This document shows positions 1 to 5,426 of a stretch of DNA of 7,073 nucleotides, one piece after another (the first letter of the stretch is position 1; every line of letters starts with the position of its first letter). The DNA is from Pseudomonadota bacterium (GTDB lineage Bacteria; Pseudomonadota; Alphaproteobacteria; Rhizobiales; Xanthobacteraceae), in contig JAEYTJ010000331.1 in the NCBI GenBank assembly GCA_023434095.1, forward strand, positions 1-7,073. The letters run 5' to 3'. The position numbers and the translations under genes are program-made. Under the pieces are notes generated by a model. That model was not told where the DNA came from, made no database searches, and saw only the letters and a program-made list of their open reading frames with translations.

Positions 1-259
1 GGTCCTGGGTGGAGAAGATGTTGCAGGAGACCCAGCGCACATCGGCGCCGAGTGCCTTCAGCGTCTCGATCAGCACCGCCGTCTGGATGGTCATGTGCAG
101 CGAGCCGGCGATCCGTGCGCCCTTGAGCGGCTGCGCGGGGCCATACTCGGCGCGGATGGCCATCAGGCCCGGCATTTCGGCTTCGGCGAGGTCGATTTCC
201 TTGCGGCCGAAATCGGCGAGGCCGATGTCCCTAACGATGTAGTCGGTGGCAATGGCCAT
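1..259 (-). CDS. ahcY: S-adenosylhomocysteinase (adenosylhomocysteine hydrolase), N-terminal part, cut by the window edge
   Basis: This cytosolic NAD-dependent enzyme reversibly splits S-adenosylhomocysteine into adenosine and homocysteine, removing the inhibitory by-product of methylation and feeding methionine regeneration. About 86 residues are present. They start MAIATDYIVRDIGLADFGRK and include the AEMPGLMAIRAEYG segment, GSLHMTIQTAVLIETL and the end of the substrate-binding motif VSCNIFSTQD, all typical of the AhcY N-terminal domain. The rest (NAD-binding Rossmann domain and C-terminus) lies beyond base 1. The ATG at 259-257 is the natural family start, with an AGGGAA-like ribosome site about 9 nt upstream on the minus strand. 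The gene follows ptsH on the same strand after 139 bp. An AT-rich palindrome 85 bp upstream suggests its own regulated promoter. Identification is very secure. Confidence 0.96.
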   Translation of the reverse strand, partial: MAIATDYIVRDIGLADFGRKEIDLAEAEMPGLMAIRAEYGPAQPLKGARIAGSLHMTIQTAVLIETLKALGADVRWVSCNIFSTQD

Positions 260-343
260 GATGCGGTTCCCTGCTGCCTGACGCAAAGCGACGTGAATGA
301 GTTGGCCGGGTGATAGCAGCCATGCCCCGCAATTACAATAACG

Positions 344-363
344 ATATAAAGATGTCTTTATAT
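344..363 (-). promoter_or_regulatory. AT-rich 20-bp palindrome upstream of ahcY, candidate repressor operator
   Basis: The 20 bases form a perfect inverted repeat of two 9-bp arms (ATATAAAGA / TCTTTATAT) around a 2-base centre, TG. It is almost wholly A/T in a very GC-rich region, so it stands out strongly. It lies 85 bp upstream of the ahcY start codon and 35 bp beyond the ptsH stop. No T-run follows it on the minus strand, so it does not look like a terminator. ArsR-family regulators of the SahR type are known to control SAH/methionine-cycle genes in several Proteobacteria through AT-rich palindromes. Assigning this site to such a regulator is inference. Confidence 0.6.
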
Positions 364-398
364 GACACGCCCGACCGAAGGCCCGCCTCGCCGTGGCT

Positions 399-686
399 TC
401 ACTCGCCTTCGCCGAAGCGGTCGCCGACCAGCGTCTCCAGCGCGTCGATCGCCGCCTGCGCCTGCGGCCCGGTCGCCTCCACCAGGATGGTGGTGCCGGG
501 CGCCGCGGCCAGCATCATCAGCCCCATGATGGAGGTGCCCCCGACCGTCTCGCCGGCGCGGGTGACGCGCACGTCGGCGTCGAAGCGCTCCACCGTCTGC
601 ACGAACTTGGCCGAGGCCCGCGCGTGCAGGCCGCGCTTATTGACGATGGCGAGCTCGCGCCGCAGCGCGTCGGTGGCCGCGTTCAT
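399..686 (-). CDS. ptsH: HPr phosphocarrier protein of the regulatory PTS
   Basis: HPr is the small cytosolic phosphocarrier of the phosphotransferase system. It takes phosphate from enzyme I onto a histidine and passes it to EIIA proteins. The 95-residue product has the active-site motif NKRGLHARASAKFV with His21, and the regulatory-site motif GGTSIMGLMMLAAAPG with Ser52, the expected target of the HPr kinase encoded upstream. Length and motifs match the whole family domain. Its ATG overlaps the stop of the EIIA gene (ATGA, 4-nt overlap), which implies translational coupling. No strong separate ribosome site is seen. No sugar-specific EIIB/EIIC gene is nearby, so a regulatory role (PTS-Ntr-like) rather than sugar uptake is inferred, as established for related systems in Brucella and rhizobia. 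Confidence 0.95.
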   Translation of the reverse strand: MNAATDALRRELAIVNKRGLHARASAKFVQTVERFDADVRVTRAGETVGGTSIMGLMMLAAAPGTTILVEATGPQAQAAIDALETLVGDRFGEGE

Positions 687-1084
687 TTGCCGGCCAGGAC
701 GCGGCTGGCGATGTTGATGTATTTGCGCCCGGCCTCCTGGGCCTGCGCCACCGCCTCTTCCATCGGCACCTCGCCGCGCACGGTGGCGAGCTTGACCAGC
801 ATCGGCAGGTTGATGCCGGCCACCACCTCGATATCCGGGGAGGTCATCACCGAAATGGCGAGGTTGGAGGGCGTGCCGCCGAACATGTCGGTGAGGATCA
901 CCACGCCGCCACCCGTGTTCACCGTCGCCACCGCGTCGACAATGTCCTGCCGCCGCCGCTCGATGTCATCGTCCGGCTCGATAGTGATCGACTCGATCTG
1001 GGATTGCTTGCCCATCACATGTTCGAGCGCGGCGCGGAATTCGCTGGCAAGGCGTCCGTGCGTTACGAGTACGAGACCTATCAT
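683..1084 (-). CDS. manX: PTS EIIA component, mannose/fructose-family (EIIA-Man-like), stand-alone
   Basis: This soluble single-domain EIIA is 133 residues from the chosen start. It begins MIGLVLVTHG, placing the phospho-accepting His at residue 9, and contains the family motif DMFGGTPSN at about 66-74 and the segment VVAGINLPML at 88-97. It should accept phosphate from HPr. A longer in-frame start exists at 1120. The start at 1084 is preferred because the family begins with M-I-G-x-V-x-V-T-H-G and a GGAG ribosome site sits about 5 nt upstream. The stop overlaps the ptsH start. No EIIB, EIIC or EIID partner is in the window, so the protein is probably a terminal regulatory phospho-acceptor of an incomplete PTS, as described for Brucella and rhizobia. 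The symbol manX follows common usage for this family and does not imply mannose transport. Confidence 0.92.
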   Translation of the reverse strand: MIGLVLVTHGRLASEFRAALEHVMGKQSQIESITIEPDDDIERRRQDIVDAVATVNTGGGVVILTDMFGGTPSNLAISVMTSPDIEVVAGINLPMLVKLATVRGEVPMEEAVAQAQEAGRKYINIASRVLAGK

Positions 1085-1266
1085 CTTGCTCCGCCGCACG
1101 CCGGTTCGGCGCGACTGCAATGCTTACTGCCGGAGGCATCGGAATAGGATCGCCCGCCGCCCCCTCTGCGGGGCGCACATCATCGTTGCGCTGCACATGA
1201 ATGGCAAGTACCGCTGGGGAAAATCCGCATCAGTGCCCGGGCGTCCTGTTTCACCCGTCACCGTGC
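1085..1266 (-). other. 182-bp gap between hprK and the EIIA gene, with a small GC hairpin
   Basis: No convincing gene is present here. The minus-strand frames crossing it are short and lack family features. The region holds a 6-bp inverted repeat, CGCCCC/GGGGCG, at 1158-1175 with a 6-base loop. It has no adjacent T-run, so at best it is a weak attenuator or RNA processing hairpin. The end near 1085 carries the GGAG ribosome site of the EIIA gene. The size of the gap, compared with the 7-12 nt gaps upstream, suggests that EIIA-ptsH may have its own promoter. I could not pick out a convincing -35/-10 pair. Confidence 0.4.
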
Positions 1267-1743
1267 CTATTCCGGCCCCGGCGCGGTGAGGAGGAGCGCC
1301 AGCACCTGCTGCATCCCGTCGCCGCCTGCAAACAAAGGCAGGCGCTCGATTTCGAGCCCCTGGATCACCACCCGCCGCGCGGATGGCTCCGGCAGCCGGG
1401 CCGCATCCTCGGCACCGAGATCGACCACGAGGTCGATTGCCGTCTCGGCGACAAAGGGCAGGCGCCGCAGCCCGACGCTGCGCACCTCGATCAGTCCGGC
1501 GAGGTTGTGCGGCGCGGCACCGAACAGCCGGCCGGCGCGCCGCGTCAGAAGCACACGGTCGTCCGCGACCAATTCCGCCGGCGGCGCCAGCCCGCCCCGC
1601 CCGGCGAGGATGAGCGCGAAGGCGAGGCGCGACTTTCCCGCTCCAGAAGCACCCCGGATCAGGACGCCCCGGTCGCCGACGCGGACGCAGGAGGCATGCA
1701 CCGTGGGAGAAATGGCCGCCGCGTCCTGGCCTGCCTGCGTCAT
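1267..1743 (-). CDS. hprK: HPr kinase/phosphorylase, short alphaproteobacterial form
   Basis: HprK uses ATP to phosphorylate the regulatory serine of HPr and can also remove that phosphate, adjusting phosphate flow through the PTS. The 158-residue protein consists only of the C-terminal catalytic domain. It has a Walker A P-loop GASGAGKS at 31-38, the acidic LVADDRV strand at 58-64 and the HprK signature-like IEVRSVGL at 85-92. His16 in the PTVHASCV segment near the N-terminus is also typical of the alphaproteobacterial form. The N-terminal domain found in Gram-positive HprK (about 310 residues) is absent, which is normal for this group. It starts 12 nt after the chvG stop, with no clear Shine-Dalgarno sequence, so it is probably cotranscribed and partly coupled to chvG. 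Its substrate HPr is encoded two genes downstream. Confidence 0.93.
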   Translation of the reverse strand: MTQAGQDAAAISPTVHASCVRVGDRGVLIRGASGAGKSRLAFALILAGRGGLAPPAELVADDRVLLTRRAGRLFGAAPHNLAGLIEVRSVGLRRLPFVAETAIDLVVDLGAEDAARLPEPSARRVVIQGLEIERLPLFAGGDGMQQVLALLLTAPGPE

Positions 1744-1755
1744 CGCGCCGCCCGC

Positions 1756-3660
1756 TCAGTTTGCCGGCAGGCGGACGATGAAGCGGGCGCCGCCGAACGC
1801 CTTCGGGGCGGGCGGCACCGGCTCCTCCGCGGCACGGGCGTCCTCTGTGACCGCTGCCTTGGCCTTGGCGCGCGACGCCCTCGGCTTCTTCGGCGCCGGC
1901 TCGGCCGGGCGGGCCTCCGTCGGGCGGTTTTCGGCCCAGATGCGGCCGCCATGGGCCTCGACGATCTGGCGCGAGATCGACAGGCCGAGGCCGGAGTTCT
2001 GGCCGAAGCCCTGCTCCTCCGGCCGGTCGGTATAGAAGCGCTCGAAGATCCGGCCCAGCGCGTGCGGTGGAATCCCCGGCCCGTCATCGTCGACGAGGAT
2101 TTCCACCGTGTCGCGGTTGCGCCGGCAGGTGACGCGCACCTCCCCGCCCTTGGCGGAGAAGGAGCGGGCATTGTCGATCAGGTTGTTGATCACCTGGCCC
2201 AGCCGTGAGTCATGGCCGGAAATGACGTAATCGACGCCCGCCCCCGGCGGCGGCTCGAAAGCGAGGCTCACCCGTACCCCGTCGCCGCGCACCACGTCAT
2301 TGTGCACGCCGGTGACGGTGCCGAGCAGGCGCACGAGGTCCACCGGTTCGGATTCCTGCCGCTGCAGCTCGGCATCAAGGCGGGAGGCGTCGGAAATGTC
2401 GGTGATCAGGCGGTCGAGCCGCTTCACATCGTGCTGGATGACCTCCAGCAGCCGGCCGCGCGACGTGTCGGACTTCGCCAGCGGCAGCGTCTCCACAGCG
2501 GAACGCAGCGAGGTGAGCGGGTTCTTCAATTCGTGCGAGACATCGGCGGCGAAGCTCTCGATCGCCTCGATGCGCGAATAGAGCGCGTCGGTCATGTCGC
2601 GCAGCGCGCCGGAGAGATGGCCGATCTCGTCGGAACGGCTGGTAAAATCGGGAATCTCCACCCGCGAGCGGGTGCGCCGGCGGACCCGCTCGGCGGCGTC
2701 GGCAAGCTTGCGCACCGGCCCGGCAATGGTGCTGGCGAGCAGCAGCGAGAGCACCACCATGACAGCCATGGCGACGAGGAACACCCGCACGATGACGAGG
2801 CGCTCCGCCGCCACCGCCTCGTCGATCTCGCCGCCCTGGGTGGAAAGCAGCAGCGCGCCGAGAATGGCGCGGAAACGCTGCACCGGCACGGCGACCGAGA
2901 CGATCACCTGCCCGCGTTCGTTCACCTGCACCGCGCTGGCCTTCTTGCCCTGCAGCGCCTCCATCACCGCCGGGTAGCCCTTGCCATTATTGGGGCCGAG
3001 TTCACGGTAGAGCGGCAGGTCGCCGCGCTCGAACCAGAACTTCATGCTGTTCCAGCCGCGCTCCATCCAGTTCGGCTTCGGCGTGGTGGGGGCGGGCATG
3101 TCGAAGCGGAGGATTTCGCCGCGCGCATAGAGCGAGCGGGAATCGACCAGCAGCGCGCCGTCGCGGTCATAGATTCGGGCGCGTGTGCCTGTCGGCTCGA
3201 CCAGCCGCTTGAGCACGGGCGCGACGCGCTCGGGGTTGATCGGAAATTCGAGCGGGGCGAAGCCCTCCTCGCCCGGGCCGTAGCTCTCGCCGGCCTTCAG
3301 CTCCAGCAGCCGATCGGGGTCGATGGTGATCGCGTTGGTCTCGACCTGCGCGGAGGCGGCGATGGCGCTGGCGATGATCTCGCCCTGCACCAGCAGGCTC
3401 TGCACCCGCGCGTCGATCAGCCCGGCGCGGAACTCGGAGAGATAGAGGATGCCCGACACCAGCACGCACATGCCGGCCAGGTTGAGCAGCACGATGCGGC
3501 GGGTGAGGCTGGAAAAGCTCTTGAAGGCGACGAAGTTGCGCGCCCGGCGCAAGGCGCCGAGCAGGCCCGCCCGCCCATCGGCGCGGGACGTCTCCGTCGG
3601 CTCCCCGTCCTCGACCGCCGCGTGTCCGGCGCCGTTCCGGGTCAGTTCCGGATCGAGCAA
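1756..3660 (-). CDS. chvG: Sensor histidine kinase ChvG (ExoS/BvrS family)
   Basis: This inner-membrane sensor kinase phosphorylates ChvI. In relatives it responds to acid and envelope stress and is restrained by periplasmic ExoR. The 634-residue protein has a cytoplasmic N-terminus, TM1 at about 55-74, a periplasmic sensor domain at about 75-287, TM2 at about 288-313, a HAMP linker, the H-box AADVSHELKNPLTSL (His376), the N-box NNLIDNA at 492-498, the G1 box DDDGPGI at 524-530, the F-box IFERFY at 538-543 and the G2 box QNSGLGLSI at 554-562. The start is a TTG: it is the only suitable start close to chvI, and AAGGAG lies 10 nt upstream inside the chvI stop region. The odd feature is an Ala/Pro/Lys/Arg-rich stretch at about 580-621, between GGRIWAENR and the last ATPase strand GGARFIVRLP. 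Confidence 0.95.
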   Translation of the reverse strand: MLDPELTRNGAGHAAVEDGEPTETSRADGRAGLLGALRRARNFVAFKSFSSLTRRIVLLNLAGMCVLVSGILYLSEFRAGLIDARVQSLLVQGEIIASAIAASAQVETNAITIDPDRLLELKAGESYGPGEEGFAPLEFPINPERVAPVLKRLVEPTGTRARIYDRDGALLVDSRSLYARGEILRFDMPAPTTPKPNWMERGWNSMKFWFERGDLPLYRELGPNNGKGYPAVMEALQGKKASAVQVNERGQVIVSVAVPVQRFRAILGALLLSTQGGEIDEAVAAERLVIVRVFLVAMAVMVVLSLLLASTIAGPVRKLADAAERVRRRTRSRVEIPDFTSRSDEIGHLSGALRDMTDALYSRIEAIESFAADVSHELKNPLTSLRSAVETLPLAKSDTSRGRLLEVIQHDVKRLDRLITDISDASRLDAELQRQESEPVDLVRLLGTVTGVHNDVVRGDGVRVSLAFEPPPGAGVDYVISGHDSRLGQVINNLIDNARSFSAKGGEVRVTCRRNRDTVEILVDDDGPGIPPHALGRIFERFYTDRPEEQGFGQNSGLGLSISRQIVEAHGGRIWAENRPTEARPAEPAPKKPRASRAKAKAAVTEDARAAEEPVPPAPKAFGGARFIVRLPAN

Positions 3661-3667
3661 GGGCTCG

Positions 3668-4366
3668 CTACTCCTTGAAGCGATAGCCGACGCCGTACAG
3701 CGTCTCGATCATCTCGAAATTGTCGTCCGCCACCTTGAACTTCTTGCGCAGCCGCTTGATGTGGCTGTCGATGGTGCGGTCGTCGACATAGACCTGGTCG
3801 TCATAGGCCGCGTCCATCAGCGCGTTGCGGCTCTTCACCACGCCGGGGCGGGTGGCGAGCGCCTGCAGGATGAGGAACTCGGTGACGGTGAGGGTGACGT
3901 TCTCGCCCTTCCAGGTGCAGGTGTGGCGCTCGGGGTCCATGCGCAGCAGGCCGCGCTCCAGCACCTTGGCACTGTCGGTCTCGCGCGGCAGCGTCCCATC
4001 CTTGGGCGCGAAGCGGCGCAGCACTGCCTTCACCCGCTCCACCAGCAGGCGCTGGGAGAACGGCTTCTTGATGAAGTCGTCGGCCCCCATCTTCAGGCCG
4101 AACAGTTCGTCGATCTCGTCATCCTTGGAGGTGAGGAAGATCACCGGCATGTCGCTCTTCTGGCGCAGGCGCCGCAGCAGCTCCATGCCGTCCATGCGCG
4201 GCATCTTGATGTCGAAGATGGCGAGGTCGGGCGGGTTGGTCTTGAAGCCGTCAAGGGCGGTGGCGCCGTCGGTATACGTCTGGATACGATAGCCCTCCGA
4301 CTCCAGGGCGATGGAGACGGAGGTAAGAATGTTGCGATCGTCGTCGACGAGAGCGATGGTCGGCAT
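3668..4366 (-). CDS. chvI: Response regulator ChvI (OmpR/PhoB family; ExoS-ChvI/BvrR equivalent)
   Basis: ChvI is the DNA-binding partner of ChvG and controls envelope, exopolysaccharide, acid-response and host-interaction genes in related bacteria. From the chosen start it has 232 residues. The receiver domain carries the acidic cluster DDD at 8-10, phospho-acceptor Asp52 in AIFDIKMPRMDG, Thr79-Ser80 and the KPF motif at 101-103. The C-terminal winged helix (about 135-232) includes LTVTEFLILQAL, the recognition-helix region RTIDSHIKRLRKKF and the closing YGVGYRFKE. The frame extends upstream to 4426, but the start at 4366 gives the standard family N-terminus MPTIALVDDD and has AGGAAAG about 7 nt upstream. 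It is the first gene of the minus-strand block, with chvG 7 nt downstream. Confidence 0.96.
   Translation of the reverse strand: MPTIALVDDDRNILTSVSIALESEGYRIQTYTDGATALDGFKTNPPDLAIFDIKMPRMDGMELLRRLRQKSDMPVIFLTSKDDEIDELFGLKMGADDFIKKPFSQRLLVERVKAVLRRFAPKDGTLPRETDSAKVLERGLLRMDPERHTCTWKGENVTLTVTEFLILQALATRPGVVKSRNALMDAAYDDQVYVDDRTIDSHIKRLRKKFKVADDNFEMIETLYGVGYRFKE
3671..3676 (-). promoter_or_regulatory. Shine-Dalgarno AAGGAG that decides the TTG start of chvG
   Basis: AAGGAG forms the last two sense codons (Lys-Glu) of chvI, directly before its TAG stop. It lies 10 nt before the TTG at 3660. No in-frame ATG or GTG of chvG lies closer, and the next Met is inside the first membrane segment, so this site supports the TTG start and tight coupling of the two-component pair. 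Confidence 0.6.
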
Positions 4367-4556
4367 CTGCGCACTTTCCTGTTCGGCGGCGGTACACGGT
4401 GGGGTGAACCCCGCCGGCGTGGCCACAATGTGACACGCAAACTGATTCAGCGGAAATTAGCGCGTTTCGTCCCCGGCCGCCAATCATCGCCGGCCGGGTT
4501 GACGGCGGGCGCCGCCGCGCACACCTCTAAAGCCAAACAGGGCGGAGCTTTTCCAT
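4367..4556. promoter_or_regulatory. Divergent promoter region between chvI and the HugZ-family gene
   Basis: These 190 bp separate two divergent genes and must hold both promoters. On the chvI side there is a GGTGGGG/CCCCGCC hairpin at 4398-4415 (one T-G wobble) and the small palindrome CACA-A-TGTG at 4424-4432. At 4442-4450 lies CTGA-T-TCAG. Nearer the plus-strand gene is an 8-bp inverted repeat at 4472-4498. A TTGACG hexamer at 4499-4504 could be a -35 element for the plus-strand gene, but the nearest -10-like sequence (TCTAAA at 4526) is too far away. I could not assign promoters with confidence. Autoregulation by ChvI is plausible from related systems but no known motif was recognised. 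Confidence 0.5.
4472..4498. repeat. 8-bp inverted repeat with 11-base spacer
   Basis: CCCGGCCG at 4472-4479 is exactly mirrored by CGGCCGGG at 4491-4498 around an 11-base, relatively AT-rich spacer (containing CAATCATC). It lies in the divergent intergenic region, 58 bp before the HugZ-family start. It could be an operator for a dimeric regulator or an RNA hairpin in the leader. GC-rich arms of this length can also occur by chance in such a genome. Confidence 0.35.
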
Positions 4557-5309
4557 ATGCCGGCAACCTCGACCACGTCAGACACCTTCGATGCGGCCCT
4601 GGCCGTGAAGCGGCTCATCCGCGAGAGCCAGACCGCGGCGCTCGCCACCCTCGACGCCGATGGAGGTCCCTATGCCTCGCTGGTGCAGCTCGCTACCCTG
4701 CCGGACGGCGCGCCGCTGCTGCTGCTCTCCCAGCTCGCCCGCCACACGGCCAACCTGCAGCGCGACGCCCGCGTGTCGCTCCTGGTCGACGAGCAGCGGG
4801 CGGGCGACGAGTTGCAGGGCGCCCGCGCCGGGCTGAAGGGACGCATCGCGGCGCTCACCGATCCGGAGCAGATCGCCACCGCCCGCCGCCGCTTTCTGGC
4901 GCGGCACCCGGACGCGGCGGGGTTCGCCGGCTTCAGCGATTTCGCCTTCTACCGGATCGAGGTGGAGAGCGCGCATCTCGTGGCCGGCTTCGGGCGCATC
5001 AAGGACGTGGACGGGGCGGCCCTGGCCACCCGCATCGATGACGCTGCCGGCGTGCTGGCGGCGGAGGAAGGCGCGGTGGCGCATATGAACGCCGATCATG
5101 CCGACGCCATCCAGCTCTATGCGCTTCACCTCATCGGCACCGGGCCCGGACACTGGAAGCTGGCCGGTGTCGACCCCGAAGGTTGCGACCTTATGGACGG
5201 CACCCAGGTGCGCCGGCTCGACTTCGGCCAGCGCGTCACCACGGCGCAGGAAATGCGCGCGGCGCTGGTCGAGCGCGCCCACGCTGCCCGTGCGGCAGCC
5301 GTTCAATAA
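4557..5309 (+). CDS. HugZ-family / pyridoxamine 5'-phosphate oxidase-like split-barrel protein with C-terminal DUF2470 domain
   Basis: The 250-residue protein has an N-terminal FMN-binding-like split barrel (about 15-145), seen in AVKRLIRESQTAALATLD, GGPYASLVQLATLPDGAPLLLLSQLARHT and RVSLLVDE. The HugZ-type link VAGFGRIKDV follows at 142-151. The C-terminal DUF2470/heme-utilisation domain (about 160-245) contains HMNADHADAIQLYAL at 176-190 and DPEGCDLMDGTQVRRLDF at 206-223. HugZ relatives bind heme and degrade it in Helicobacter and Campylobacter, but for alphaproteobacterial members the substrate is generally unknown, so heme or flavin binding is inference. The start is well supported: GGAG lies 9 nt upstream. 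The gene sits between chvI and the pckA homologue, reading toward the latter. A true pyridoxamine phosphate oxidase (PdxH) is unlikely given the DUF2470 tail. Confidence 0.88.
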   Translation: MPATSTTSDTFDAALAVKRLIRESQTAALATLDADGGPYASLVQLATLPDGAPLLLLSQLARHTANLQRDARVSLLVDEQRAGDELQGARAGLKGRIAALTDPEQIATARRRFLARHPDAAGFAGFSDFAFYRIEVESAHLVAGFGRIKDVDGAALATRIDDAAGVLAAEEGAVAHMNADHADAIQLYALHLIGTGPGHWKLAGVDPEGCDLMDGTQVRRLDFGQRVTTAQEMRAALVERAHAARAAAVQ

Positions 5310-5426
5310 TACCGAAATCGGCGCATAATCCCCGCTTTAGCCACATAATAGACCCGGAATTTCGCGCAAAACGCCCCTTTGGGCTCCCATGGTCCCGCCT
5401 CCTGTCATGCGTAGGAGGAGCCGACC
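5310..5426 (+). promoter_or_regulatory. 117-bp spacer before the pckA homologue, possible promoter region
   Basis: This spacer is more AT-rich than its surroundings. It carries two CATAAT hexamers (5324-5329 and 5344-5349), each one base from the -10 consensus. A poor -35 match, TTCAAT at 5302-5307, precedes the first by 16 nt. A small GCCC-CTTT-GGGC hairpin lies at 5373-5384. The region could hold a separate promoter for the downstream gene, or the two genes may simply be cotranscribed. No clear terminator for the upstream gene is visible. Confidence 0.3.
5411..5420 (+). promoter_or_regulatory. Strong Shine-Dalgarno GTAGGAGGAG fixing the GTG start of the pckA homologue
   Basis: This purine-rich site contains AGGAGG, nearly the full anti-Shine-Dalgarno complement, 6 nt before the GTG at 5427. 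It is the strongest ribosome site in the window. It supports both the GTG start and active translation of the diverged gene. Confidence 0.75.

Noticed and set aside
260..343. Possible SAH or SAM riboswitch in the ahcY leader
   Set aside because: I could not recognise the conserved core of a SAH or SAM riboswitch in this leader; the palindrome at 344-363 is a better explanation for control.
1085..1120. Upstream in-frame start at 1120 for the EIIA gene
   Set aside because: The extra 12 residues (rich in Arg/Ser) do not belong to the family N-terminus, and the GGAG site fits the ATG at 1084.
1201..2208. 335-codon open frame on the plus strand, opposite hprK and the end of chvG
   Set aside because: It spans two real minus-strand genes, has a low-complexity Arg/Pro/Gly-rich product and no recognisable motif.
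2212..3678. 488-codon open frame on the plus strand, opposite chvG
   Set aside because: It is a mirror of the GC-rich chvG coding sequence. The protein is rich in His/Arg/Gly/Ala with no family signature, while the minus strand encodes all histidine-kinase boxes.
4367..4426. Upstream in-frame start at 4426 for chvI
   Set aside because: It would add 20 residues before the standard receiver-domain start MPTIALVDDD, and a good ribosome site precedes the shorter start.
3449..5041. 530-codon plus-strand frame crossing chvG, chvI and the divergent promoter into the HugZ-family gene
   Set aside because: It overlaps three confidently identified genes in the wrong frame or strand. It is a chance open frame in GC-rich DNA.
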